Below, one piece after another: positions 54,360 through 64,000 of a DNA stretch of 64,000 nucleotides. Where the stretch lies: positions 9,879,084 through 9,943,083 of the forward strand of contig NC_062216.1 in NCBI RefSeq assembly GCF_902686445.1, written 5' to 3'. Position numbers and translations under genes: made by a program. Origin of the DNA: Sciurus carolinensis. Its lineage: Eukaryota > Chordata > Mammalia > Rodentia > Sciuridae. The notes below the pieces were generated by a model. The model had not been told where the DNA came from and made no database searches. It saw only the letters and a program-made list of their open reading frames with translations. The number at the start of each line of letters is the position of its first letter. The stretch's first letter is position 1.

Positions 54360-54420
54360 TGCTTCAAGGTCTGGGGTGGTTGTGTAACTTCTGTGAGTCT
54401 CAGCTTCCTTATTCAGGGAA
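54360..54420 (+). mobile_element. Short MIR-like fragment
   Basis: GGTTGTGTAACTTCTGTGAG and CTCAGCTTCCTTATTCAGGG only; weak. Confidence 0.35.
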
Positions 54421-54509
54421 GACGTAGACTTCACAAAAATACTTCCCATGAGGAACGAAAAGAAATACTTTTATGAGTGTGTACAGATACCATAAATAAA
54501 AAAGTATAC

Positions 54510-54640
54510 AAGTTATTTCTCTACATCTGTGGGAGATTGGTTTGAGGAACCAGTGAGGTCTGTGGGTGCTCAAGTCCCTTTGCATAAATAATGTCCATTT
54601 GCATATATTTGCACATAACCTATGCACATCCATTCTGTCT
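54510..54640. mobile_element. TcMar-Tigger relic (MER2-like)
   Basis: TTGGTTTGAGGAACCAGTGA, TGGGTGCTCAAGTCCCTTTG, CATAACCTATGCACATCC are the familiar MER2/Tigger terminal motifs. Confidence 0.6.
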
Positions 54641-54671
54641 TCTTAGGGTAAGAATATAACTGACCTACTGA

Positions 54672-54822
54672 GTGATTCCTGGGCCAGCAGCATTGCCAGC
54701 TATTTCAAGTGAGAACATACTAGAAATGCAGGCTCTGGGTCACCACCTTAAGCCTAATGAATCTGAATTAGCGTTTTTAACAAAACCTCCCACGATTCAC
54801 ATGCACATTACAGTTTGTAAGG
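54672..54822. mobile_element. hAT-Charlie relic (MER5A-like)
   Basis: GGCCAGCAGCATTGCCAGC, AGAAATGCAGGCTCTGGGTC, CTAATGAATCTGAATTAGCG and ATTCACATGCACATTACAGT follow the MER5A consensus in order. Confidence 0.65.
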
Positions 54823-54944
54823 CAAGAAACATTCTTCTACAAAACAAAGTCTAAGCTCCTTAATTTGGCAGAGTCTCCAATAGCCTTTCAACCTTATTTT
54901 CTCTTGTTCCAGAACATGTCCTATCCACTTCCCTTGTATTATTA

Positions 54945-55036
54945 TCATTATTATTATTAGCACTGGGAATTGAACTGAAGGGTGTTTAACCACTGCGCTA
55001 CATTCCCAGCCCTTTTAAAATTATTTTTTAAAATTA

Positions 55037-55113
<77 letters not shown>

Positions 55114-55315
55114 GGTGCTGGGGATTGAACCCAGGGCCTTATGCTTGCAAGGCAAGCACTCTACCAACTGAGCTATATCCCCAACCCCCTTTTTTAATTT
55201 TAATTTTGAGACAGGGTTTCACTGAGTTGCTGAGGCTGGCTTTGAACTTGTGACCCTCCTGCCTCAGCTTCCTGAGTCTCTGGGATTACAGGTGTGCACC
55301 ACGATGCCCAGCTCT
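54945..55315 (-). mobile_element. B1-dID split by AT repeat and an ID, antisense
   Basis: dID part 54951-55015; ID with long T run 55075-55187; B1 part 55196-55313. Confidence 0.75.
55029..55111. repeat. (AT)n and poly-T tract
   Basis: An AT repeat at about 55050-55073 is followed by about 38 T, which are the antisense tail of the ID. Confidence 0.9.
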
Positions 55316-56619
55316 GCTTCCCTTGTAATTGCAGGAAGAGGGTATCACTGCATTGATAGATCATAGGAAAGTGGGTTAAGTATAACTCAGTATAATGTGA
55401 GAATCCCAGCAATACTTGCTTGAATACCAGATGGCTGCCGGAAACAGCTCTGTGTTAGAAGGAAAAATTCATGGTAATTTTTGAAGGTTTTACCAAGTAG
55501 AGAATCAATTTGGTCCTTTAAGATTGTTGAGATTCATATAGGCTGGGGCGAGCAGGGCAGAGCTCTGGAGAGATGGAATGATTTCTGCAAAGCCAGAAAA
55601 AGAAAAAGAAAAAAAAGAAATTTGGACAACTTTGCCTGAAATCAAGGGGAGTAGCAGAGATAAGATTGGAAAAACTCTGAAGAGGCCAAGGCATTTTTCA
55701 GGAGTGTGGTGTTTCTCCAAGTTGCTCATGATGAACTTTTGATGTTTTATTCCATTAACAAAAAATAGCAGTGTTCTTTAAGAAAATTGATGGTACAATT
55801 GACATGCATTATAAAAATCACAACTACCAACACATGTGCCCATGAGGAATTCAAACCACTGAATTAAATATCGTCTGTTGTTGCCATATCTTTATTATTT
55901 ATTTGCTTCTTATTAATTCATTTTCTCATTTATGAATACTAGCAGATTAAAGTATGAACCCTTACTACCATAGAGAGAAGTATGGGGGTGGGGGAATCAT
56001 AGGGACAAAATATTTACAAGCTGAGAAAGTTCTATTCATTGACTGTTCTTTTCTCTATGAATTGGGGAAGGTCGTGGTCATTCGATCTGAGGGCAGACCA
56101 CCTAGCTCAGCTCCAAGAACATAGCGTTCCCAGGGATCATGGATTAAGCCTGGCTGTGGACCGTGGGAAGCAAAGTCCCCAAAGGATAAACGTGTGCTTT
56201 TAGGCAGATGACTCTGGTAACTGTATACAGGATGGGTTGACAGAGGGAGCAGAAGGAGACAGGAAGACCAGTTAGGAGATTACAGCAGTAAACAGCAGTA
56301 ATCCAGACTGGAGATGGAGTAACCAGATCTTATGTTTACACAGTACTTAAGTTATTCAAATTCTTCTCAAAGACCCTCCTTAAAATGATTATGTGAGGTA
56401 GATGGAGTCATAATAAAGGTTGGAGGGTTAATTAAAAAGACCAGTTAAATGAGAGAGATTTTACAAGAAGAATTGAGAGGATTTAGCATTGGGGTGGTGG
56501 GGACGGAGTGGGAGGGATGAGAGATTAATGGAGGACCATCCAAGTATTCCAGCTTGGGTGGCACTAGTACCATGATCTAGAGGAGAAGCTGGTATGGAAG
56601 GGGGCTCGCGATGGTGAAT
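55316..56619. other. Intergenic, apparently unique
   Basis: No repeat or coding signal seen. Confidence 0.4.
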
Positions 56620-57105
56620 TTGATAGTCTCTTTTTGTTCTGAAATAATTCCAAACGTACAGAAAAGTGATGATACAAAACAACTCGCATATTCCCTTTGC
56701 CCTGAGGCTCATTCAGGTTTTGCGCATGGTCTCAGCAACATCCTCTGCAGCCAAATGATCGCACCCAGTTATTCTGTGGGGTGTCTTTTCATTTCCAGCA
56801 GGTCTTCAAGTTTCTTTGGCTTTTGTGGGCTTGACTTTCTTGGCTAGCCAGGTCATTTTGTAGGCTGTCCTTCAACCTGGGCTGGTCCAGTGTTCGCTCG
56901 TGATTAGACGCAGGGTTTGCATCTTTTATGGGAACACTGTCCCTTCTCACCGCATACTATCGGGTGGCACACAAGGTCGTTTATCTCATGACCTGTGCTG
57001 CTAACTTTCATGATTTCAGATGGTGCCTGCCAGGTTTTTCCATGGCAAAGTTACTCCCTCTTGCCCATATAACTACTAAAATATTTTGTGAGGAGACATT
57101 TTGAA
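56620..57105. mobile_element. Ancient LINE-like fragment
   Basis: ATTCCAAACGTACAGAAAAG, GGTGGCACACAAGGTCG and TGCCTGCCAGGTTTTTCCAT match the same old LINE class as 32990-33900. Noncoding. Confidence 0.4.
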
Positions 57106-57189
57106 AGGGTGCTAAGCAAGGTGGGCTTCATGAGCACAGGGCCTGTTTAGCTGCAGTGTCCTGCACCTTGAAGGATCCTGGGCTCTGTT

Positions 57190-57312
57190 TAGTTTTTGCA
57201 CAAAAGGAAAAAAGGAAGGGAGAGAGGGAGGAAGGGAGGGAGGGGGAGGCAGATTGGAAAAGAGGAAGGAAAGAAGGGAAGTGAGGAAGGGGGAAAGGAA
57301 GGAAGCAAAGCG
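57190..57312. repeat. Purine-rich GGAA/GGGA tract
   Basis: About 115 bp almost entirely A and G on the + strand, built from GGAAGG and GGAGGG units with one short break. Confidence 0.9.
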
Positions 57313-57321
57313 GCCTACATT

Positions 57322-57415
57322 TTGACTGGCTCAGTGGTAGAATGTTTACTCAGCATGCACGAGGCCCTGGATTCAATACCCAGAACTGCAAAAACAGAAC
57401 AAAACCTAAAACCAG
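57322..57415 (+). mobile_element. ID SINE, diverged
   Basis: GACTGGCTCAGTGGTAGAAT and CTGGATTCAATACCCAGAAC. Confidence 0.65.
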
Positions 57416-57434
57416 CATTTGTTTATTTAAAAAA

Positions 57435-57598
57435 ATTTGGGGGGGGATTTAAGCCCAAGAGTACTTTTACCATTGAGCTATATCCCCAGACCTTTTTATT
57501 TTTTATTTTGAGAAAGGGCCTCACTAAATTGCTGAGGCTGGCCCTGAACTTGCAATCCTCCTGCCTCAGGTCCCCAAGTTGCTGGGATAACATACATT
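57435..57598 (-). mobile_element. B1-dID, antisense
   Basis: ATTTAAGCCCAAGAGTACTT dID part, then B1 to GTTGCTGGGATAACATACA. Confidence 0.72.
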
Positions 57599-57926
57599 TA
57601 ATTTCTGGCTTATGAATATAAGTTGCAAGGATACCCAAGAAAGAGAAACACAAGACTAGGACTTGGGTGGGAAAAATCTGGGTTGGAGGTAAATGGGACT
57701 GACATACACAAAGGTGGTGACTGAAATGGGGAGACTTCTCCAAGCAAACTCTGGGAACACACGGATGTCTATAGGAGAAAGGGGAGCCAGCTACTGGGTT
57801 GGAGGAGTGCATCATACAGCGAGGGAAATCCACAGGTGCAATGGTTTCAGAAGCCAAAAGGAAAGTGGGTTGAGTGAGGAAAGGAGTGAGTCGTGTCAAC
57901 ACTGCAAAGAAGTTAAAAGAGTTGGC

Positions 57927-58110
57927 TCAGCTGGGCAGTGTCTCGCACTGGTGATCCCCTAGTCCTGAGGATGAGGCAGGCAGGAGGCTCGCAAGTTCGA
58001 GGCCCGTCTGGGCAATGTAGTAGACCCTGTCTCAAAATTTAAAATGAAAGTGTGGGGATGTAGCTCAGTGGCAGAGGGCCCTGAGTTCAATCCTTATTAT
58101 GGCTAAATAA
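57927..58110 (+). mobile_element. B1-dID, diverged
   Basis: TGTCTCGCACTGGTGATCCC and GTGGGGATGTAGCTCAGTGG. Confidence 0.7.
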
Positions 58111-58679
58111 AGTAAACAAATAAATAACTGACCAAGGAAAGAACTCTGGTTCTAGTAGCCAGTTACAATGAAGAGATTATTCTTTTGTTTTTTGAATGCA
58201 TTTAACAAGCATCAGAGCACAGGCCTGAGGATGGAAAATGTGCTGGCGAGGCCGGTTCCTGGTACACCAGCAGGCACGCAGGGGCCTGCGCTCAGGAGGC
58301 CTGCAGGTTTGGTTCAGGCTCGGCTGCCGCTGTCTTAAAAGCCTCCGCCTTTGAGCAAGAGGCCTGCACTTTCATTTTGCACTGGACCCTGCAGATTATG
58401 CGGGCGGCCCAGGGTGCACATTTCACGGATTCCTGCTTGACGGCGAGGGGGCAGTATCTTGTCCCAGTTGTAGAGTGGAGATAAATTTTTATTTAGCTTT
58501 GGGCAGTGCTGGCAGACAGCAGTGGATGGTGGGGAGGTGATGTTGGCCCCTGTGGGTGCGGGCAAAGTCACAGTTTAGGGGCGAAGGCCAAGCTTGGGCT
58601 GAAGGCCCTTGGGGTGACAGATTTGGCCTTGGAAAGGCAGCGGGGTGAAAGGAAGGGAGGAAAGAAGCCCAGGGAGAAA
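58111..58679. other. Flank of the CpG island
   Basis: GC content rises from about 58200 toward the island; no repeat recognised. Confidence 0.45.
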
Positions 58680-59450
58680 CGCCTAGGCAGGGAGAGGGCG
58701 GCACCGGCCCAGGACCAGCCACGCGCCTGAAGAACCCGGCGTGGTGCCCAGCACTAAGGCGCGCCTCCGAGACGGTGCTCCTGCAGCCAGGCGGAGGCCA
58801 GGCCGTCCCCAACGACGCCCACACACGCTCAGCTAGCCACACTGTCCGATCCGCTGGCTGCGCACGACTCTGGACAAAGGACCGAGCGAACAGCCGGGAG
58901 GCCGGGTGTCCAGGCCGCGGGCCGCCGCCCTGCCGCGCGCTCGTGGCCTCCTGCGTCCCCGCGTCCCCCTGGCAGGGCGGGGGGCGGCGGGCACTGCGCG
59001 GGGAGGCCTCCGTGGGCCCGGGCACGTCCGCGCCGCCGCCCTGCCGCTCCCGTGCCCCAGGCTGAGCTGGCGGGGAGGGGCCTCCTGGCCTCCCTGGCGC
59101 GCTTCCGCCCGCCGCAGCCGGGTGGCGCGGGGGCCGGGGGCCGAGGGGGCTGCCGGGTCGCGGCCACGCGTGGTCTCCGCCTCCGGCCGGGGCCGCCCGA
59201 ATGGCCCGGCGGGGAACTCGCCGCGCGCAGCCAGGGACTTGTCCCGTGCCCAGCGGGTCGGAGGACAAACGCGTTCCGACAGCCGCGTCTCCGGTGGCGA
59301 GGAGCGCGCAGAAACCCGCCCGAGCCCGCCCGGCCCGCCCTCCCCGTGCGCCGCGGCCTCTCCAACCTCCCTGGCGCCGGCCCCGCGCTCCTGCGTGCGC
59401 CCCGAGGCCCTGCAGGATCCGCGGAACTTTTAAGCAGGGGCCGGGAGGAA
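58680..59450. promoter_or_regulatory. CpG island, candidate ZNF395 promoter/first exon
   Basis: This is the only long GC- and CpG-rich stretch in an otherwise AT-rich window, with many CGCG, GGGCGG and CCGCCC motifs and no interspersed repeat in it. CpG islands of this kind mark promoters. In human, ZNF395 lies directly downstream of FBXO16 in the same orientation, so the island is most simply its promoter and noncoding first exon (synteny inference). I see no clear GTAAGT-type donor at its edge and no ZNF395 coding sequence. The long open frames on both strands here are composition artefacts. Confidence 0.7.
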
Positions 59451-60495
59451 GATAACCTGATTCAAAGAATTGGGAAAGAAACCAAGAGATTTGAGGTCGG
59501 TTCCCACATCTGCCCGCCACCTTATAAGCAGAGAAATATGTGCTTAGTGTATAACCGCCAAGTATCGAAAACTCTATGTAATTTGACCCTCCCTTCAAAA
59601 AAACAAAAACCACCAAACTCCATAATTCCACCACTTGGAAGCAAACACTTTACATATTGGGATATTTAAAATTTTGCTATGTATATTTCTCTGTACATAC
59701 TTGATAATTCTGTGCAGATCACTTAGTGACATACATAAACATCTCCCATTTCCTTAAACACATCATAAATGTGTCTAAAGGTTGCATGCTAATGTGGCAC
59801 AGTTGCACCGAAATGTGACCAATTTCGTTTTCTTAAAGAATTAAAAGAAATATTTTTAAAGTTCCTTATGTTGTTCTCCAGAAAAACTGTACGAATTCAT
59901 ATTTCTGGTCTCACCCAAGACACGGCCAGTGTTACCACTCCAGTGAATACTGGTTAGGGAATGGCAGGCAGCCCGAAATAGGGAGCCCCGATCTCGCCTT
60001 CTAGGCCCTGAACCTCTCTCCACCTTCCTTTCTTCCTTGTGAAGAAATTGCAAAGCTTTCTGGACTCAGACATTCAGACTAAGGGCACTTTGGCCAGTTC
60101 TTGTTTTTCAATTTCCCCATCTTAATCTGTTCGCCTGGATCTTCAAAAACACTATCAGCAAATCAGTACCTTACAGAGCTGGAGGAGGAATTGACAAGCG
60201 GCGTCTCTCCTAGAGCCCTGTGATCCTCCTTGCCTTCCGGTAAGGCTGGGTAAGGCTGCCGTGGTGGGTTCCCCGTGGGTGAAAAGTACGACAGCAGCTT
60301 TGGTGGAGTTGGGCCCAATAATCAGTCAAAGCTTAGGTATTAAATAATTATCCTAATTAAGAATCCTTTGGAAAGTGGGTCTCAGACGGCCCCTATTCTC
60401 AGACCTCTTTGGCAAATCGTGGTCCAGAATTTATTCTCCAAATCTGAGTGGCTGAGTGGAGCTCCAGCGTTGTATTGTAAGGATAAAGAACGACA
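59451..60495. other. Downstream flank of the CpG island
   Basis: Returns sharply to AT-rich unique sequence; no exon identified. Confidence 0.45.
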
Positions 60496-60590
60496 GGGGT
60501 TGGGGGTGTGGCTCAGTGGTAGAGCCTTGCCTAGCATGCTTGAGGCCCTGGGTTTGGTCCCCAGCACCACAAAAAATAATAGTAGTAATA
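60496..60590 (+). mobile_element. ID SINE
   Basis: GGTTGGGGGTGTGGCTCAGT and CTGGGTTTGGTCCCCAGCAC. Confidence 0.8.
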
Positions 60591-61025
60591 CAATAATGAC
60601 AGCCACTGTGTCACTCCTACCCTTTGCTCCCGTGGGGAGAGAGTAAACCCAAGGAAAACGGCACTTTTTTTTGTATTTTTAAGCCCTTGTGGTATCATGT
60701 CCATGCATTCACAGCACAGTACAGATTGGATTAAAAATATAGCATCAGCACCACTTTTTGCATTTACTTCTATTTGTACGTGTGCCATCTCATGATTTTA
60801 TGGCTCTATTCCACAGTGGATCTGTTTGCCCAAGGCCGTATATTTAGCTCCCTTGGCTAGCCTCCTGGGTTGCCCTTGTCTTGGAGGTCAGTTATATTCA
60901 TGTATTTGCCTGGCAGTTCCCTTCTGGGCCTCTGGCCTCCATAAGATTTTGAAGACTGCTTTCACTATTCTTTCCCAGGTGGGCTTGTTGTTTTCCTCCT
61001 ATTCCAGACCTCCTTACAACAGTAA
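60591..61025. other. Nothing recognised
   Basis: Unique sequence between two SINEs. Confidence 0.4.
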
Positions 61026-61222
61026 TCCTGGCCTGAGTGCACACCTGTAATCCCAGCAACTTGGGAAGCTCAGGCAGGAGGATGGCAAGTTCAAGGCCAG
61101 CCTCAGCAACTTAGTGAGGTCCTAAGCAATTTAGTGAGATCCTGTCAAAATAATAATTTTAAGGAAGCGGGGGCGGTTCAGTGGTAAAGTGCCCCGGTAC
61201 CAAAAAAAAAAAAAAAAAAAAG
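61026..61222 (+). mobile_element. B1-dID with shortened dID
   Basis: CACACCTGTAATCCCAGCAA, then GGGGGCGGTTCAGTGGTAAA and GTGCCCCGGTACC; the box B part is deleted. Confidence 0.75.
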
Positions 61223-61299
61223 ACTATAATCTTTTTTCCTAAGATCTTGATCAAACTAGGAAATGACTGAATTTTGAGCAAGGAACCTTATCCACTGTA

Positions 61300-61400
61300 T
61301 ATTCATCATTTTATAGATGAGGTGACGTGGTCATTCAGCTAGTTGTGTCACCAGGGCTGGGAGGCAGGCATCCAGTCCTCTGCCTTGTAGAACACACAGC
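61300..61400 (-). mobile_element. MIR fragment, antisense
   Basis: ATTTTATAGATGAGGTGACG and CACCAGGGCTGGGAGGCAGG are the reverse of MIR motifs. Confidence 0.55.
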
Positions 61401-61954
61401 CTCGGGTCACTGACTGTTTCCTTGGCTCTGAGGCAATCGATTCCAAGCAATGTGAAGATGGAAAAAGATTACACACCAACACCCTTAGGCCAAGTAGAGT
61501 CCTCTGCCTCTTGGCTATGCAGAATGGTGACTTAGAGGATCGTGAATCCTCCAGCAATGTGAAATGTGCCTATGTTAACTGCAAACTTTCCTGACAAGCT
61601 CCCTTCTTTATGGATTTGCATTGGCTAAGTGACTGCCCCTCTGTAGTGACACAGGAAGACAGCTTACAAAAAGAGAACTTCAGGGACGTCAAACTTGAAA
61701 GATGTCACACAGAGAGAACATGCCTCCTCCTTCTGGCCTTATTAAGCTTCCTTATAGCTGGTAAGAACCTTACTTTATTTTTTCAGATGATTTATAATTT
61801 ATTTTAAAACACTCCACAAGCATGTAGCTTATTTGTCCCTTTAGTTTATTTTCAGTTTTTTTCCCCTAAATAATGCCATTTGCATTGTATTTTTATGTAA
61901 TTTCTATATTGTTTCAATTCTGCCATTTCTTTTCCCTCCTCTTCTTTTTTTAAA
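61401..61954. other. Nothing recognised
   Basis: AT-rich toward 61800-61950; no element identified. Confidence 0.4.
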
Positions 61955-62130
61955 TTAAAATATAATATACATATACAGAGATGCATTTGTCACTAGGGTG
62001 CAGCTTGATGAATTTCCCAAACTGAACACCCCCAACCACTTGCATTCAGATCCAGAAACAGCACTCCCAGTCCCACATCTGCAAGCAGCCCTTTCTGGAA
62101 CTTTCTGTTGATGCCCTTTCTTCCCTCTTT
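61955..62130. mobile_element. Ancient LINE-like fragment
   Basis: AAAATATAATATACATATAC, CAGCTTGATGAATTTCCCAA and CAGATCCAGAAACAGCACTC are landmarks of the same old LINE class. Confidence 0.4.
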
Positions 62131-62329
62131 TCAGAAATGTGCCTGACATGAAGATGGAATGTTCCCCTGGGTTTAAAGATGGCACATTCCCCAGCTTCCT
62201 AGCATTCAGAACGTGCACATTAGAAGAGACAGTTCTTACTTCCCACTCAGAAGAGGCCAAGTTTAAATCAAGTGCATTAAGAACTTTGTCCTCTTAGGAA
62301 GAGAGCTTGAGGGTAGATGCCTAGATGTA

Positions 62330-62428
62330 AAGCTGGAAGAGACTCTTGAAAGAGGAAATTATGGCCAAGGTGTTATGCCTCCTAAGTGGCAGGTCTGGGA
62401 CTCAAGCCCAGGCTGCCACACAATCCCC
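62330..62428 (-). mobile_element. MIR fragment, antisense
   Basis: AAAGAGGAAATTATGGCCAA and AAGTGGCAGGTCTGGGACTC. Confidence 0.5.
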
Positions 62429-63042
62429 CATTATTCTTTACTTTGTTAATATTATGTAAATAGCCATAACCCAGGATGGAGGGAAATACTAGGAAGAGAG
62501 ACTTCAGGAAGATTTCCTATGTACCATTGAGCAAGGACACTGTGACTGGCTGTGACCAAGAGGACAGTACGGTTGGTTCCCTCGCTTCTACTCTGCTGGA
62601 GAGAACTCTGCCACCCTCTGGTTGCTTCTGCAATAGCTTCTAACAGTTCCTTGAGTCTGTCTTTCCCAAATGTATGCCCTGGTACCCTAGGGTGGTACAG
62701 CAAATTCACAGGGGTGTCTCAGGATTTTTTGATTTTCAAGGGAAGCACAGCAACAACTGACATCTGTCACACACTGCATGAACTATTAGTTAAAGGAAAC
62801 TCAGTTTCAACAGTAGATTGTATTACATTCCGTTTGATGACATCATGTCTTTGCAGAGTTGGTTTTTGGTGTATGCTGTGCTAAAAAGCAAGCACTGTGT
62901 AAAACTGGATGGGAATAGGAAATGAAGGTGGTCGTGTGCAATGTGATTCTAAGGATTGGGAAATTGTGCAGTTCTCAACAGGTGCACATGTCCCATTAGA
63001 AAGTGATAGCTGTTATTGAAGAATGAAGTAAAAATATTAGTT
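62429..63042. other. Nothing recognised
   Basis: No repeat or exon recognised. Confidence 0.4.
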
Positions 63043-63262
63043 TTACCAGGCATGGTGGTACAGGCCTATAATCTCAGCTAGAGGCTGGAGGATTGCAAGT
63101 TCCAAGCCAGCCTTGGCAAGTTCTAGGCTAGCTTCGGCAACTTGGTGAGACCCTGTCCCAAATTAAAAAACAAAAAGGGTTGGGATTGTAGATCAGTGGT
63201 AAAGTTCAATCCCAAGTATCACCTACAGATCAAAAAAAAAAAAGAGAAAGAAAAAAAAGAAA
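63043..63262 (+). mobile_element. B1-dID, diverged
   Basis: CCAGGCATGGTGGTACAGGC and GGGATTGTAGATCAGTGGTA; the AG-rich tail runs into (TG)n. Confidence 0.7.
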
Positions 63263-64000
63263 AAAGTGTGTATATGTGTGTGTGTGTAAACTTTTCTTCA
63301 ATTTACATTTACAAATATTATTTTTGTAAAGAATCACTAAACTGATAGGGTATAAGTACCTCATTTGTTTGAATGGATCTACTAAAATAAACAGATTGCT
63401 TAGCAATTTTTTTTTTTCTTTAAACTTCAGGGATGTGTTAACCTTTGCCTTAGGCCTAAGGCTCATGAGATCCAGTTCTTCAAGTTACTTTGGCATCTCA
63501 AACACTATGCACCAACTGGATGTTCAGCTCCTAGTTTAGTGTCCAAGATGATTTTATTCAGATGAGAAAACAAAGTCTCCGAAAGTAACTTGACTGAGTT
63601 CATCTACTTGGGGCAGACCTAGATGTTAGGGGCCTAAAGCTCATGCTGTTGTTGGAGCTCACTATACGGACAGTAATACATTTAGATGTTTGAAATTGGG
63701 TAGTGGGCCTGCAAGGGGTCTGTGCAAGTGTGGGGTCTTGAGGCTTAAGGTTCATTAGCTTCATTAGCCTCTGTAACTTGCTAGTAACTAGAAAACCCAG
63801 TTTTGTCTGACTTCAAAGACACAAAATGGAGATTTCCTTTTCTTAAGGTAATACTAGAACTCCAGGGATAAAAAAGCACCCCAGAAGTGTACACCTACGG
63901 GTCATCCCCACACTTGGGAGTCTGGAACTCACTTCCTATATCTTCTCATTGGAAGGTTGTGAGACTCAATGGGAGAGTTCATTGGTGTCGAAGCTGAGTT
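63263..64000. other. Right edge, mostly unique
   Basis: A short TG repeat at 63275-63288 and a MIR fragment at 63545-63640; otherwise nothing identified. Confidence 0.4.
63545..63640 (-). mobile_element. MIR fragment, antisense
   Basis: CAGATGAGAAAACAAAGTCT, AAGTAACTTGACTGAG and GGGCAGACCTAGATGTTAGG. Confidence 0.5.

Noticed and set aside
58489..59634. 381-codon antisense open frame plus long frames on the other strand in the CpG island
   Set aside because: Stops are rare because of high GC; the translation is low-complexity Arg/Pro/Gly/Ala and several overlapping frames are open at once.

Overview
This is a nuclear-genome window from a squirrel-family rodent (Sciuridae; ground squirrel or marmot type is my best guess, species not determined). 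The evidence is the dense load of tRNA-Ala-like ID SINEs and, above all, of B1-dID composites, in which a 7SL-derived B1 monomer is joined through an A-rich linker to an internally shortened ID; this composite is characteristic of the squirrel-related clade. There are no bacterial features.

Only one protein-coding gene is supported: FBXO16 (F-box only protein 16, an SCF ubiquitin-ligase substrate receptor), on the + strand. Six coding exons are visible at 8326-8361, 19240-19446, 23880-24044, 30978-31207, 35593-35695 and 47080-47250. Every exon has AG/GT boundaries (the last has AG and a stop codon), and the reading frame is continuous across all five introns, giving 303 codons plus a stop. 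The initiator ATG and roughly the first 30 residues are not in the window and must lie upstream of position 1 or in a small exon I could not recognise. The F-box is split between the second and third visible exons.

Layout: 1-8325 is upstream intron of FBXO16, rich in SINEs. 8326-47250 is the FBXO16 body, with introns full of ID, B1-dID, MIR, L2, L1 and MaLR copies, two ERV1-like solo LTRs and an internally deleted L1. 47251-58680 is intergenic, with L1 3-prime ends, two MaLR LTRs, an L2 reverse-transcriptase fragment and Tigger and hAT relics. 58680-59450 is a strong CpG island, the only one in the window. In human, FBXO16 is followed downstream by ZNF395, so I infer that this island is the ZNF395 promoter and first-exon region. 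59450-64000 would then be ZNF395 upstream or intron 1 sequence, and no ZNF395 coding exon is seen.

The most interesting observations are nested and datable insertions: a solo LTR with a 4-bp target duplication inside a B1-dID, a 75-bp tRNA-like retrosequence with a 15-bp duplication, a 5-prime-truncated ID with a perfect 15-bp duplication, several apparently young IDs with perfect duplications, and a possible alternative terminal exon of FBXO16 near 38.4 kb. I did not find a convincing undescribed biological system. Coordinates of repeats are approximate to a few bases unless target-site duplications (TSDs) are given.
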